Notes under the pieces: generated by a model
Database searches by the model: none
Seen by the model: the letters and a program-made list of their open reading frames with translations, nothing else
What the model was told of the DNA's origin: nothing
Source of the DNA: Alcaligenaceae bacterium
Lineage (GTDB): Bacteria > Pseudomonadota > Gammaproteobacteria > Burkholderiales > Burkholderiaceae_B
Assembly (NCBI GenBank): GCA_012512545.1
Contig: JAAZDZ010000578.1
Location: 1 to 13,008 of the forward strand
Length of the DNA: 13,008 nucleotides
Direction: 5' to 3'
Translations under genes and position numbers: made by a program
Shown: one piece after another, positions 1 through 9,900 of the stretch
How positions within the stretch are numbered: the first letter of the stretch is position 1
Layout of the letters: every line of letters starts with the position of its first letter

Positions 1-606
1 GTGCCATGGCACGTTGTGACCGGCATGAACGGCACCCTGCTTGTGCTGCCACGCGACGGCCTGAAGGATGCTTACGGCAACACCCTGAAGTACGACCGCA
101 TTTACACCATTGGCGAACACGACCTGTACATTCCCAAGGATGAAAACGGCAACTACAAGAAGTACAACAGCCTGATCGAAAGTTATGCCGATACCACCGA
201 AGCCATGCGCGGCCTGATTCCCACGCATGTGGTGTTCAACGGCAAAGTCGGCGCCCTCACCGGCGACGGCGCACTGAAGGCAAAAGTTGGCGAAACGGTG
301 CTCTTCGTTCATGGCCAGTGCAACCGCGACACACGCCCCCACCTCATCGGGGGTCACGCAGACTGGTTCTGGCCGCTGGGCAAGTTCTCGAACACACCTG
401 TGCGTGACATCGAAACCTGGTTCATCCCAGGCGGCGCCTCCGCTGCGGCCATCTACACGTTCGCCCAGCCTGGTGTATATGCCTACGTGAACCACAACCT
501 GATCGAGGCCTTCGAACTGGGCGCAGCGGGTCACGTGGTAGTAGAAGGCGATTGGAACCACGACTTGATGACTCAGGTGGTTGCTCCTCGCCCCATCTCC
601 AGCTAA
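1..606 (+). CDS. nirK: Copper-containing nitrite reductase NirK, C-terminal part (5' end outside window)
   Basis: This is the C-terminal 201 residues of a periplasmic copper nitrite reductase, which reduces nitrite to nitric oxide in denitrification. The first codon GTG is an internal valine of the conserved VPWHVV segment, not a start. Visible residues, with Alcaligenes faecalis numbering recalled from the literature: His4 and Met9 (type 1 copper ligands His145/Met150), His114 in RPHLIGG (catalytic His255) and His165 in YVNHNLIEA (type 2 copper ligand His306). Their spacings match the known enzyme exactly, so there is no indel in this part. The type 1 Cys, the remaining His ligands, the catalytic Asp and the signal peptide lie upstream of the window. 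The gene ends TAA and is followed by a strong terminator, so it is the last gene of its transcript. Family identity is essentially certain; whether the full enzyme is intact cannot be seen. Confidence 0.96.
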   Translation: MPWHVVTGMNGTLLVLPRDGLKDAYGNTLKYDRIYTIGEHDLYIPKDENGNYKKYNSLIESYADTTEAMRGLIPTHVVFNGKVGALTGDGALKAKVGETVLFVHGQCNRDTRPHLIGGHADWFWPLGKFSNTPVRDIETWFIPGGASAAAIYTFAQPGVYAYVNHNLIEAFELGAAGHVVVEGDWNHDLMTQVVAPRPISS

Positions 607-657
607 CTCCTGGCCAAGGCACCGAAGCACAGGCTCCGGTGCCAGCCACACCCCGAT

Positions 658-694
658 AGCCGACACCCAGAAATGGTGTCGGCTAATTTTTTTT
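658..694 (+). terminator. Rho-independent terminator of nirK
   Basis: Perfect 10-bp stem (AGCCGACACC at 658-667, its complement at 675-684) with a 7-nt loop, followed by AA and eight T (687-694). It lies about 50 bp after the nirK stop codon and is on the right strand. A second GC-rich hairpin (618-624 with 637-643) sits between it and the stop codon but has no T tract. Confidence 0.92.
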
Positions 695-702
695 GGCTGT
701 CG

Positions 703-740
703 TTGACGTCTTGTTATGTCCCTTGGCGTCTTGTTATGCC
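703..740 (+). repeat. Tandem pair of 18-nt direct repeats in the nirK-rpsI gap
   Basis: TTGACGTCTTGTTATGTC (703-720) is followed at a 20-nt period by TTGGCGTCTTGTTATGCC (723-740). The two copies differ by two transitions. They lie between the nirK terminator and the rpsI terminator, in non-coding DNA. There are only two units and no CRISPR-like spacing. Function unknown; a local duplication is the simplest explanation. Confidence 0.7.
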
Positions 741-750
741 AAAAGCACGC

Positions 751-794
751 ACAAAGAAAGAACCCCTGACATTGGCCAGGGGTTCTTTCTTTGT
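751..794 (-). terminator. Terminator of the rplM-rpsI operon, symmetric and possibly bidirectional
   Basis: An 18-bp perfect inverted repeat: ACAAAGAAAGAACCCCTG at 751-768 and its complement at 777-794, with an 8-nt loop. The lower stem is purine/pyrimidine-rich, so both strands end in a T-rich run (TTCTTTCTTTGT) after the GC core. It lies about 30 bp past the rpsI stop codon. The symmetry means it could also stop read-through from nirK. Confidence 0.85.
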
Positions 795-823
795 GGGTAC
801 CAAAGTACCCATGCAGGCGACAA

Positions 824-1216
824 TTAGCGCTTGCTGAACTGCTTGCGGCAACGTGCCTTGTGGAAACCGACTTTCTTACGTTCCACTGCGCGGGCATCGC
901 GAGTCACGAAACCAGCTTGCTTGAGCTCAGGCTTGAGCGTTTCGTCGTAATCGATGAGTGCGCGGGTGATGCCGTGACGCACTGCACCTGCCTGACCGCT
1001 TTCACCGCCACCGTGCACGTTGATATGAAAATCGAACGATTCGAGGTGGTTGGTGAGCGTGAGAGGCTGACGCACAATCATGCGGCCGGTTTCACGGGCG
1101 AAGTATTCGTCTACGGGCTTGCCGTTCACAATGATGTTGCCCGAACCTTTTTTCATGAACACGCGGGCGACCGAAGTCTTGCGGCGGCCGGTGCCATAGT
1201 TCCAATTACCGATCAT
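824..1216 (-). CDS. rpsI: 30S ribosomal protein S9 (uS9)
   Basis: Complete 130-residue uS9, a primary component of the small-subunit head; its basic C-terminal tail reaches toward the P-site tRNA. Seen in the sequence: N-terminal [14 protein letters not shown], central [17 protein letters not shown], and the invariant C-terminus ending in SKR. The length is the usual one. It starts at ATG 9 bp after the rplM stop codon. The rplM stop TAA merges with the ribosome binding site (TAAGGA), so the two genes are translationally close and co-transcribed in the conserved order rplM-rpsI. A long hairpin terminator follows. Confidence 0.98.
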   Translation of the reverse strand: MIGNWNYGTGRRKTSVARVFMKKGSGNIIVNGKPVDEYFARETGRMIVRQPLTLTNHLESFDFHINVHGGGESGQAGAVRHGITRALIDYDETLKPELKQAGFVTRDARAVERKKVGFHKARCRKQFSKR

Positions 1217-1225
1217 GACCTGTCC

Positions 1226-1654
1226 TTAGATATCCAGAGGTTTGGGCTGCTGTGCAGTGTGCGGATGCTCATTGCCAGCATAAACCTTGAGCTTCTTGGC
1301 CATGGCATAACCCAGCGGACCCTTGGGCAGCATGCCCTTGACGGCCTTCTGGAGCGCACGACCAGGAAAACGCTGCTGCATTTTCTCGAAGTTGGTTTCG
1401 GTGATCCCGCCCGGATAGCCGGAGTGACGATAGTATTTTTTGTCGAGTGCTTTGGCGCCGGTCACGACGATGTCGGCGGCGTTGATCACGACAATGTAGT
1501 CGCCGGTGTCAACGTGAGGAGTGAATTCTGGTTTGTGCTTGCCACGCAGACGGTGTGCGACTTCGCTGGCCACACGCCCAAGGACTTTGCCTTTTGCGTC
1601 GATCACGTACCAGTCACGTTTGACTTCATGCGGCTTGGCCACAAAGGTCTTCAT
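1226..1654 (-). CDS. rplM: 50S ribosomal protein L13 (uL13)
   Basis: Complete 142-residue uL13, an early-assembly protein of the large subunit. Start: the ATG at 1654 gives [19 protein letters not shown], which matches the family N-terminus and length, and a good AGGAA lies 5 nt upstream. The frame stays open upstream to 1780, but that stretch is the untranslated leader. Conserved segments seen: [54 protein letters not shown], and the C-terminal EHPHTAQQP. First gene of the rplM-rpsI operon. The leader is about 120 nt. In enterobacteria this operon is controlled by L13 acting on its leader; nothing seen here proves the same. Confidence 0.98.
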   Translation of the reverse strand: MKTFVAKPHEVKRDWYVIDAKGKVLGRVASEVAHRLRGKHKPEFTPHVDTGDYIVVINAADIVVTGAKALDKKYYRHSGYPGGITETNFEKMQQRFPGRALQKAVKGMLPKGPLGYAMAKKLKVYAGNEHPHTAQQPKPLDI

Positions 1655-1659
1655 GATGG

Positions 1660-1664
1660 TTCCT
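1660..1664 (-). promoter_or_regulatory. Ribosome binding site that fixes the rplM start
   Basis: On the minus strand AGGAA stands 5 nt before the ATG at 1654. No similar site precedes the in-frame ATG farther upstream at 1780, so the 142-residue form is the right one. Confidence 0.8.
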
Positions 1665-1776
1665 AAAAATAGAATAAGAGAAGATTCTTTCCCTACAACA
1701 CCCCTGCGCCAAGACGTTATGACCCGCCCGTGCGAAAAAATGGGTGCTATATAAATTGGGAAAGCCTTGAATAATA

Positions 1777-1810
1777 ACACGAAACCACCCTTGCATGGGT
1801 GGTTTCGTGT
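1777..1810 (-). terminator. Terminator after the TRAP binding-protein gene, abutting the rplM leader
   Basis: A 14-bp perfect stem, ACACGAAACCACCC (1777-1790) with its complement (1797-1810), and a 6-nt loop. On the minus strand it is followed by TATTATTC, only moderately T-rich. It sits about 90 bp after the stop codon of the binding-protein gene and directly before the rplM promoter region, insulating the ribosomal operon from the gene upstream. Confidence 0.8.
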
Positions 1811-1899
1811 ATAGGCAGACTGTAGCCGCCCCTCTGAAGGCGGATGAACAAACCGGGCTCGCCGACCTGTTCAGAGCCGCCAGAGGAACTGCCGCCTGC

Positions 1900-3003
1900 T
1901 TATGACCTGCGTTGCGCGGCCAGCGCTGCGCCCAGGTAGTTGTCGAAAGCGCCTTCAGCAACACGATGCCATGGGACGTTGTTGTCGCGGAAACCCATAT
2001 AACTGTCGTAGATCTTCTTGAAGCGGGGATCGCGGTCGTTGAATTCCTGGAAGAGCTCGTTGGAGGTCTTGAAGGAAGCATCCATGACGTCGCGCGGGAA
2101 GTTGCGCAGCACAGCACCTGCAGCGATCAGACGGCGCAGGGCGTCGGGGTTGGTGGCATCGTACTTGGCAACCATGCTGCTGCCGGCAGCGCGCGTGGCG
2201 ATGTCGATCAGCGACTGGTAAGCCTTGGGCAGTTCGTTGTATGCGCCATCGTTCACGTAGAGCGATACCTGGGCGCCGCCTTCCCACCAGCCGGGAGCAT
2301 AGTAGTACTTGGCCACTTTCTGGAAGCCCAGCTTCTCGTCGTCGGCCGGGCCCACGAACTCGATTGCATCCAGCGTGCCCTTTTCAAGCGAAGGGTAGAT
2401 ATCGCCTGGCGGAATCTGCTGGGGAATCACACCCATGCGTGACAGCACTTCGCCGGCAAAACCCGCCGTGCGCATTTTCAACCCCTGGAGGTCGGCTACG
2501 GAATTAATTTCCTTGCGATACCAGCCGCCCATCTGCGTACCGGTATTACCAAACGGGAAGTTGACGATGTTGTGCTCACCGAACAGTTCGCGCATCAGGG
2601 CCATGCCTTCGCCTTCGTACATCCATGCGTACATCTGGCGGGCATTCAGGCCAAAAGGAACGCCGGTATCGAAGCAGAAGGAGGGATCTTTGCCGTAGTA
2701 GTAATACGAAGCGGTCTGGCCGCACTCGACAGTACGGTTGCCCACGGCTTCCATGACCTCGAAGCCCGGCACGATTTCGCCAGCCGGGTACAGGCGGATG
2801 GAAAAATTACCGCCTGAGGCTTCTTCGACAAACTTGCAGAACATCTGCGCAGTGCCAAAAAGCGCCGGCAGAGACGGGCCGTAGGTGGAAGTCATCTTCC
2901 AGTTGATCTTGGGGTTGCTTTGGGCGATTGCAGGCGCGCCTATGGCTGCCGTGCCTGCGACGGCACCAAGCCCCGCTTTCTTGAGAAATGAACGACGCTG
3001 CAT
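1900..3003 (-). CDS. dctP: TRAP transporter substrate-binding protein, TakP-like (2-oxo acid type), Tat-exported
   Basis: Periplasmic solute receptor (367 aa) of a tripartite ATP-independent transporter, DctP family. It closely resembles Rhodobacter TakP, which binds 2-oxo acids such as pyruvate together with a sodium ion; substrate transfer to this protein is inference. The N-terminus has a twin-arginine signal (RRSFLKKA, residues 3-10), a hydrophobic stretch and a probable cleavage near AIAQ (about 28). Family landmarks: GGNFSIRLYPAGEIVPG (64-80), NTGTQMGGWYRKEIN (153-167), LQGLKMRTAGFAG (172-184, with the conserved carboxylate-binding Arg178), DAIEFVGPADDEKLGF (212-227) and YYYAPGWWEGG (233-243). 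As I recall TakP, it has Trp where Phe216 is found here. ATG start with AGGAG 9 nt upstream. No membrane subunits (DctQ/DctM) are adjacent, so in this window it is an orphan receptor. Confidence 0.93.
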   Translation of the reverse strand: MQRRSFLKKAGLGAVAGTAAIGAPAIAQSNPKINWKMTSTYGPSLPALFGTAQMFCKFVEEASGGNFSIRLYPAGEIVPGFEVMEAVGNRTVECGQTASYYYYGKDPSFCFDTGVPFGLNARQMYAWMYEGEGMALMRELFGEHNIVNFPFGNTGTQMGGWYRKEINSVADLQGLKMRTAGFAGEVLSRMGVIPQQIPPGDIYPSLEKGTLDAIEFVGPADDEKLGFQKVAKYYYAPGWWEGGAQVSLYVNDGAYNELPKAYQSLIDIATRAAGSSMVAKYDATNPDALRRLIAAGAVLRNFPRDVMDASFKTSNELFQEFNDRDPRFKKIYDSYMGFRDNNVPWHRVAEGAFDNYLGAALAAQRRS

Positions 3004-3184
3004 TGATTTGTTCTCCTATTCCAGCATCCGTTTATGATGATTTGTAGCGAAAGCCATGGAAATGCTTCCGCTTTTAGAGTGACCTGTTCAGAGGCTTCCA
3101 GGGATACTACACCGTCACTGCGCGTTTGTGGGCGCGACTAAGGGGATACCGCAATACCGCGGCCTTTTTTCAAGGTCAATAAAC

Positions 3185-4555
3185 TCAAATTCCGGCGATG
3201 GACATCTGTTCGATCAGCACTGAGCCGGTACGCTTGGCGCCGCGCGTCATGGCATCGCTGCCCACCGCCACGATCTGCCGCAACATATCGGCCAGGTTGC
3301 CTGCAATGGTGATTTCCTGCACCGCATGCTGTATCTGGCCGTTTTCCACCCAGTAGCCGAACGCGCCGCGGGAATAATCGCCCGTGACGTAGTTCACGCC
3401 CTGCCCGATGAGTTCGGTAACCAGCAGGCCGGTTCCCATCTTGCGCAGCATGGCGTCAAGGTTGTCGCTATCGCGTGTCAGCCGCGAGCGCAACTCAAGG
3501 TTATGCGACCCGCCCGCATTGCCGGTACTGGGCAGCCCCAGCTTGCGGCCTGTATAGCTGGACAGAAAATACCCCTGCAGCACGCCGCTCAGCACCACCG
3601 AGCGCGGCGTTGTACGTACCCCTTCGGAATCGAATGGGCCGCTGCCGGAAGCCGCAGACACCCAGGGATTTTCGTAGAGATCAAGGCGATCGGCCATGAC
3701 CTGCCTGCCTGCTGCATCCAGCAGGAAGCTGGCCTTCCGGTATAACGAGCCGCCACTGGCCGCCTGCACGAGCGCGCCGATCAGCCCCACAGCCAGGGGC
3801 GCTTCAAACAACACCGGAAAACGGCCCGTTTTTATGCGCCGCGCCGACAATCGCGCCAGAGCGCGTTGCGCGGCATAACGCCCGACCGCTTCCGGCTCGG
3901 CCAGCACGCGCCAATCGCGCGCCGAGCTGTACCAGTAATCGCGCTGCATGCTGCTGCCCTTTCCGGCAATGGGCGACACCCCGAGATTGTGACGGCTGTA
4001 GGGATACCCCCCCATGAAGCCCGCGCTATTGCCCATGACAAAATGGCCTTCATAGGTATCGACCGAAGCGCCATCTGTATTGGTGATGAGCGGGCTTTCA
4101 TCACGCGCTGCCTGCTCCACGCGGATGGCAAGGCTGGCCGCTTCGTCGGAACCGATATCCCAAGGATGGTGCAATTGCAGATCGGGGTGCGGACCCAAGG
4201 CCAGGCGATCGCTATCGGGCAGACCCGCGCAATCATCTTCAGCGGTGTACTTGGCAATATGCCAGGCCGCATCAACCGTTTCACGCAATGCCTGGGGGGA
4301 AAAATCAGATGTGGACGCCGAGCCGCGGCGCTTGCCCGCATACACGGTGACATTCAGCCCCCTGTCGCGCGTCTGTTCGATGGTTTCGATATCGCCGCCA
4401 CGAACCGACACCGCCAGCCCCTTGCTTTCGGAGACTTCGGCAACAGCATCGCTGGCCCCCTGCTTTTTGGCGTGCGCGAGCGCGTCGGAGACAAGTTCGC
4501 GAAAATTGGCCTGCTGTTCAGCTATCGGCAGGGATGCCGCACGTTTTTCACTCAT
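3185..4555 (-). CDS. pmbA: PmbA/TldE metalloprotease-family protein
   Basis: TldE (PmbA) subunit of the TldD/TldE protease, a cytosolic heterodimer that in E. coli trims the microcin B17 leader peptide and degrades the antitoxin CcdA. TldE is the partner that lacks the HExxxH zinc site, and I see no such motif here. Recognisable parts: the N-terminal beta-rich region (VSVRGGDIETIEQTRDRGLNVTVYAGKRRGSAST), the central SRHNLGVSPIAGKGSSMQRDYWY, LPSTGNAGGSHNL, and the C-terminal ELIGQGVNYVTGDYSRGAFGYWVENG typical of PmbA. From the ATG at 4555 it is 456 residues, close to the roughly 450 of the E. coli protein. A TTG 15 nt farther upstream is in frame but less likely; AAGAG precedes the ATG. It is divergent from darP, an arrangement common in Burkholderiales. 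TldD is not in the window. Confidence 0.95.
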   Translation of the reverse strand: MSEKRAASLPIAEQQANFRELVSDALAHAKKQGASDAVAEVSESKGLAVSVRGGDIETIEQTRDRGLNVTVYAGKRRGSASTSDFSPQALRETVDAAWHIAKYTAEDDCAGLPDSDRLALGPHPDLQLHHPWDIGSDEAASLAIRVEQAARDESPLITNTDGASVDTYEGHFVMGNSAGFMGGYPYSRHNLGVSPIAGKGSSMQRDYWYSSARDWRVLAEPEAVGRYAAQRALARLSARRIKTGRFPVLFEAPLAVGLIGALVQAASGGSLYRKASFLLDAAGRQVMADRLDLYENPWVSAASGSGPFDSEGVRTTPRSVVLSGVLQGYFLSSYTGRKLGLPSTGNAGGSHNLELRSRLTRDSDNLDAMLRKMGTGLLVTELIGQGVNYVTGDYSRGAFGYWVENGQIQHAVQEITIAGNLADMLRQIVAVGSDAMTRGAKRTGSVLIEQMSIAGI

Positions 4556-4690
4556 CGATGCTCTTTTCAATATCTTGGGAGCTTTGCAGCGGTTACGGCG
4601 CCGGTTTGCCGCCTTGCGGGCTCAAAGCTTCCGTTGTGTAAAGGATTTCGCAGTTATCATAGCTGCACATAACGCGTATTGTAGTCAGCC

Positions 4691-5931
<1,241 letters not shown>

Positions 5932-5945
5932 GGGTTACGCAGGGC

Positions 5946-8387
5946 TTACGCCTGGGTTTCGCCCAGGTCCAGCCACACGCGCCGCATGCTGGGGTCGTCT
6001 TCGTCGGGGTCGATGCGAAAACCCAGATAAGACATCAGGCCCAGCATCGGCCGGTTGGTGCCCAGCACCAGGCCGTCAATGTAGGTCAGGCCCTGTTCCT
6101 GCGCCGCTTCGATCAGACCGCGCATCAACCGCGAACCCAGCCCGCAGCGCTGCCAGTCATCACCAATCACCAAAGCGTATTCCGCCCCACGGCCATCAGG
6201 ATTACGCAGATAGTGGGAAAAACCGATAATGCGCTCGACCAGGCGGCCACGCTGGTCGGGATTGGGCTCTTGTATGGTGGCCACCAAGGCCAGCTCGCGG
6301 TGATAGTCAATCAAGGTATAGCGGGCCAGCATGCGGGGCGTCAGTTCCCTCAGCATGGAAACAAAACGCATATAGCGCGACTCATCTGAAAGCCCGCGGA
6401 TGAATTCCTGCAAGGGCTCAGCATCTTCCGGCCGTATCGGCCGCAACATCCATTCACGGCCATCCGGCATCTGGCGCATCTGCACCAGATGCCGCGGGTA
6501 GGGATGAATCGCCATATGGCGGTAGCCCGTGGTTTCGGGCAGAACCAGCATGGATGCGCTGGTCAGCCTGACCCCCACGCATGTCGCCACCAAGGCATCG
6601 CCTTCAACATACAAGGGGTTGATGCTCAGGGAATCAATGGCGGGAACATCCGATACCAGCAGAGAAATACGTTCTAACGCTTCGCGCAAAAACTCGAAAG
6701 CCGAAGGCGTCATGCCATGTACCAGCGTGTTGTCCCAATATGCGCTGCGCTGCACCAGCTGACGCGCCAGATACGCATTGAGCGGCGGCAGTTCAACTGC
6801 CATCTCAGCGCGCGAGAACGGTTCCAGGCCACGTCCGAAACTGATACAAGGCCCGAAAACCGGGTCGGCATGGACATGTATTGCCATGGCCGCAGAATCC
6901 TCAGGCGCTGTTTCCACCAGCCGGATGGGAATATGGAAGCTCTTCAGCAGACCGATGACTTCTTCGGTGGATAGTTCCAGCCGCCCCTGCCGCTGTGCTG
7001 TGCGGACGATATCGCGTGCGCCTTCTTCGTCGGGTGGTGTACTGAGCGGCTCGGGCGGCAGAATTTGCTGAGAAAGCGTCTGGCTGTAGTGGTAGGAAGC
7101 CAGAATACCAAAGGCATTGGCTGCGGATTCGGGCGTGCGAAAAGCGGGCGTGCCCGCTTCATCCAGCACATGCCGCAAGCGGCGCATGACCGCATCACCC
7201 ATCAGGCAGCTGACGATGGGCTTGCTTGAGGCGGGCGCCACAACGGCCAATTCATTGACCACGGCCTCGAGGTCGGCAAGAGGGTCGGGAGCCAGCAACA
7301 CCAGCACGCCATCCACCGCTTTGTCTTCCACCAGAATATCGAGCGTCTGGCGCATGCCCTGCGCGGTAAACGGCGCAAAGCTCACTACCGGGTTATCGAC
7401 ACGCGCGCCTTTTTCAAGAAGCCCGGCAAGCGCCTTTTTACTGGAAGATGCCAGTTCGGCCCGCAAAACCGCCTCTCCCGCCCCCATGACGTCCAGCGCC
7501 AGGCGGGCAGCCCCTTCACCGTTGGACAGCAGCGCAATCCGCTTGCCGCGTGGGCGGCGCGTGTGCACCAGCACTTTGATGGCCGAAAACAATTGCACCA
7601 GGAAACGGATGCGCACAGCCCCCACCCGCCGCAGCAGGGCGTTGAAAGCCGCCACATGCGCCGGGTCACGATCAAGCGGCTCTTCCACTTTCAGGACAAT
7701 CAGCGGTTTGACGCTGGCTGCCGCGCGCGCTGCGCTTGTGAAGCGACGTGAAGAGGTGGCCTCTTCCAGATAAAGCGCAATGCTGTCGGTGCGCGGGTCC
7801 ATCGCCAGGTAATCAAGGACTTCCGCCACATCAATGGCTCCTTCATCGCCCACTGAAATCACCGCAGAAAACCCCAGGTGGACATCGGCGGCCCAGTCAA
7901 GCACAGCCGCCGCAATGCTGCGCGACTGAGTGACCAGCGCCACCCGCCCCGTCAGCGCACTGTGCGGATGGTGGCTGAGATTCATACCCAGATGAGGACG
8001 CTGCACGCCGAAGGAGCGCGGCCCCAGTACCAGACAATCGTGCTGACGGCTCCAACTGCGGGCGTGTTCCAGATCGTGGAGGGGATCCTCGGATTGTTCG
8101 GGGTGTGCCAGCACAACCAGCATCAAGGGACGATAGCGGGGCAGACCCTCAAGCACCTGCGACAGCAGACTGGGAGGCACACAGACCAGGACGAGATCCA
8201 GCCTTTCGCCTGGAGGGACGCCCGCCAGTTCTGCTGGCCATTGGCCATCTACCGCCTGGCTCACCGCAACGCTGGTGACGGCGTTGCGCAGCCTGGCGGG
8301 CGTATCGGTTTCTACCGGAAGCCGCCTGTCGGACACCACCAGAGTGGCGCGAGGTTCAAACAAGGCGGCAAGCCTATGACGCAACAT
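5946..8387 (-). CDS. Pat/YfiQ-like protein: acyl-CoA synthetase (NDP-forming)-like region fused to GNAT acetyltransferase
   Basis: Cytosolic 813-residue fusion. Residues 1-130 correspond to a CoA-binding Rossmann domain, about 145-440 to the two succinyl-CoA-ligase-like domains ([20 protein letters not shown] at 147-166, [17 protein letters not shown] at 281-297), 473-610 to a shortened ATP-grasp domain, and 643-813 to a GNAT domain with its acetyl-CoA loop QRCGLGSR (104 residues into the domain). The E. coli relative Pat/PatZ (about 886 aa, from memory) acetylates lysines of metabolic enzymes such as acetyl-CoA synthetase; that role here is inference. The synthetase half looks non-catalytic: the glycine-rich IGAS motif is replaced (VVSDRR), the SHTGA phospho-histidine motif is absent around 235-250, and about 70 residues of ATP-grasp are missing near 500. 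ATG start with AAGGGA upstream. Convergent with the esterase gene, divergent from gltX. Confidence 0.9.
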   Translation of the reverse strand: MLRHRLAALFEPRATLVVSDRRLPVETDTPARLRNAVTSVAVSQAVDGQWPAELAGVPPGERLDLVLVCVPPSLLSQVLEGLPRYRPLMLVVLAHPEQSEDPLHDLEHARSWSRQHDCLVLGPRSFGVQRPHLGMNLSHHPHSALTGRVALVTQSRSIAAAVLDWAADVHLGFSAVISVGDEGAIDVAEVLDYLAMDPRTDSIALYLEEATSSRRFTSAARAAASVKPLIVLKVEEPLDRDPAHVAAFNALLRRVGAVRIRFLVQLFSAIKVLVHTRRPRGKRIALLSNGEGAARLALDVMGAGEAVLRAELASSSKKALAGLLEKGARVDNPVVSFAPFTAQGMRQTLDILVEDKAVDGVLVLLAPDPLADLEAVVNELAVVAPASSKPIVSCLMGDAVMRRLRHVLDEAGTPAFRTPESAANAFGILASYHYSQTLSQQILPPEPLSTPPDEEGARDIVRTAQRQGRLELSTEEVIGLLKSFHIPIRLVETAPEDSAAMAIHVHADPVFGPCISFGRGLEPFSRAEMAVELPPLNAYLARQLVQRSAYWDNTLVHGMTPSAFEFLREALERISLLVSDVPAIDSLSINPLYVEGDALVATCVGVRLTSASMLVLPETTGYRHMAIHPYPRHLVQMRQMPDGREWMLRPIRPEDAEPLQEFIRGLSDESRYMRFVSMLRELTPRMLARYTLIDYHRELALVATIQEPNPDQRGRLVERIIGFSHYLRNPDGRGAEYALVIGDDWQRCGLGSRLMRGLIEAAQEQGLTYIDGLVLGTNRPMLGLMSYLGFRIDPDEDDPSMRRVWLDLGETQA

Positions 8388-8400
8388 GATTTCTTTTCCC

Positions 8401-8427
8401 TTGGACTTTTCAGGCTTACTCTAAAAT
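8401..8427 (+). promoter_or_regulatory. Candidate gltX promoter
   Basis: TTGGAC (8401-8406) and TAAAAT (8422-8427) with a short 15-bp spacer. The -10 box matches consensus at five of six positions; the -35 box is poor. It would give a leader of about 50 nt. It overlaps the candidate promoter of the divergent gene. Confidence 0.4.
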
Positions 8428-8446
8428 ACAGTCAGCTCCTTGCCAA
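8418..8446 (-). promoter_or_regulatory. Candidate promoter of the Pat-like gene
   Basis: On the minus strand TTGGCA (8441-8446, five of six consensus) and TAGAGT (8418-8423, four of six) are separated by 17 bp, predicting a start of transcription about 24 nt before the ATG at 8387. Its -10 box shares bases 8422-8423 with the candidate gltX -10 box. Confidence 0.5.
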
Positions 8447-8486
8447 CCTTGCCGTCGTCGCGACGCGACGCCGACCTCTTTTTGAC

Positions 8487-9890
8487 ATGACTACTACACA
8501 AAACGCCGTCCGCACCCGCTTCGCTCCGTCTCCCACTGGTTTCCTGCATCTGGGAGGCGCCCGCACCGCCCTGTTTTCCTGGGCTTTCGCCCGCCACCAT
8601 GGTGGCACATTCGTGCTTCGCATTGAAGACACCGACCTGGAACGCTCCACCCCGGAAGCCGTGCAGGCCATTCTGGATGGCATGCAGTGGCTGGGCCTGA
8701 CCGCCGACGAAGGTCCTTTCTACCAGATGCAGCACATGGACCGCTACCGTGAAGTCATACAGCGCATGCTGGAAGAAGGCACAGCCTACCATTGCTATTG
8801 CACGCCGGAAGAAGTCGATGCCATGCGCGAAAAGGCCCGGGCAGCCGGGCTCAAGCCCCGCTACGATGGCACCTGGCGCCCGGAACCCGGCAAAACCCTG
8901 CCTGACATCCCTGCCGACCGCCAGCCGGTGGTGCGCTTCCGCAATCCGCAAGAGGGCGTGACAGCCTGGAATGATCTGGTGAAAGGGCCTATCGCCATCG
9001 ACAACGCCGAGCTTGATGACCTCATCATTGCCCGCCCCGATGGCACGCCCACCTATAACTTCTGCGTGGTGATCGACGACTGGGACATGCGCATCACCCA
9101 TGTGATACGCGGCGATGACCACGTCAATAACACTCCACGCCAGATCAACATTCTGCGCGCCCTGGACGCCGAGCTTCCCGTTTACGGCCACCTGCCCATG
9201 ATTCTCGGCCCCGATGGCGAAAAACTTTCGAAGCGCCACGGCGCGGTCAGCGTCATGGAGTACGACAAGGCGGGCTATCTGCCGGAAGCCATGGTGAATT
9301 ACCTGGCGCGCCTGGGCTGGAGCCATGGCAACGACGAAATCTTCAGCCGCGAACAACTGATCGAATGGTTTGACACCCGCAACCTCACCAAGTCAGCCGC
9401 CCAGTGGGATCCTAAAAAGCTTAACTGGGTGAATGCGCAATACATCAAGCAGAGCGACGACACCGACCTCGCTGTCCGGGTCGCGCCACGCATTGCCGAA
9501 CTCGGCGGCGACCCGGCTGCGGCCGATCTGCCCGCCATCATGGCCCTGCTGAAGGACCGCGCTGAAACCCTGAACGAGCTGGCCGAAGGCGCCCTGCTGT
9601 TTTGCGCGCCTTATGCTCCAGCCGACGCCGGACTGATGACGCAGCACGTCGATGACGACGCCCGCAAGCTGCTGGCCGACTTCGCTGCCCAGGCCCGCGA
9701 ACTGCCGGAATGGTCTGCCGAAAGCATTGACGCGCTGATCAAAACCCTGCTGGCCTCGCATGGCGTAAAAATGCCCAAGCTGGGCATTCCCCTGCGCCTG
9801 GTGGTCACTGGCCGCAAGCAGACGCCCGCCATTGGCCATGTGCTTGCCATCCTGGGCCGTGAGCGCGTGCTGGAGCGTCTGGCCGCCTGA
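8487..9890 (+). CDS. gltX: Glutamyl-tRNA synthetase
   Basis: Complete class I synthetase (467 aa) that charges tRNA-Glu. Motifs: [17 protein letters not shown] with the HIGH-equivalent HLGG at residues 21-24, [25 protein letters not shown], and the KMSKS-equivalent KLSKR at 246-250, followed by the C-terminal helical anticodon-binding region (residues about 330-467). Start: the ATG at 8487 gives [15 protein letters not shown], which fits the family; the frame is open far upstream only because it lies antisense to the preceding gene. There is no clear ribosome binding site. Of the zinc-site residues known in E. coli GluRS, the first pair is present (Cys103, Cys105 in YHCYC) but the second Cys/His pair is not ([10 protein letters not shown]), so zinc binding is doubtful. 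It ends 10 bp before the convergent lipoprotein gene, with no terminator between. Confidence 0.98.
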   Translation: MTTTQNAVRTRFAPSPTGFLHLGGARTALFSWAFARHHGGTFVLRIEDTDLERSTPEAVQAILDGMQWLGLTADEGPFYQMQHMDRYREVIQRMLEEGTAYHCYCTPEEVDAMREKARAAGLKPRYDGTWRPEPGKTLPDIPADRQPVVRFRNPQEGVTAWNDLVKGPIAIDNAELDDLIIARPDGTPTYNFCVVIDDWDMRITHVIRGDDHVNNTPRQINILRALDAELPVYGHLPMILGPDGEKLSKRHGAVSVMEYDKAGYLPEAMVNYLARLGWSHGNDEIFSREQLIEWFDTRNLTKSAAQWDPKKLNWVNAQYIKQSDDTDLAVRVAPRIAELGGDPAAADLPAIMALLKDRAETLNELAEGALLFCAPYAPADAGLMTQHVDDDARKLLADFAAQARELPEWSAESIDALIKTLLASHGVKMPKLGIPLRLVVTGRKQTPAIGHVLAILGRERVLERLAA

Positions 9891-9900
9891 AACCGGCTGC

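Noticed and set aside
703..740. Tandem repeats as a CRISPR remnant
   Set aside because: The two 18-nt units are only 2 nt apart, with no spacer-sized gap and no cas genes.
791..1666. Long plus-strand open frame opposite rpsI and rplM
   Set aside because: It is antisense to two certain ribosomal protein genes, has no ribosome binding site and encodes no recognisable family.
1741..1776. TATATA upstream of rplM (minus strand) as its -10 box
   Set aside because: It is a plausible -10 box, but no acceptable -35 hexamer stands 16-18 bp away, so the promoter is not listed as a feature.
3149..3177. GC hairpin followed by six T on the plus strand (CCGCAATACCGCGG then CCTTTTTT)
   Set aside because: The stem is only 4 bp, and no plus-strand gene lies upstream for it to terminate; on the minus strand it lacks a T tract.
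5951..5967. Inverted repeat CCTGGG/CCCAGG at the 3' ends of the esterase and Pat-like genes
   Set aside because: Only 6 bp, no T tract, and it falls within the last codons of the Pat-like gene; too weak to call a terminator.
7878..8486. N-terminal extension of gltX in the same open frame
   Set aside because: It lies antisense to the Pat-like gene, and the GluRS family begins a few residues before [10 protein letters not shown], matching the ATG at 8487.
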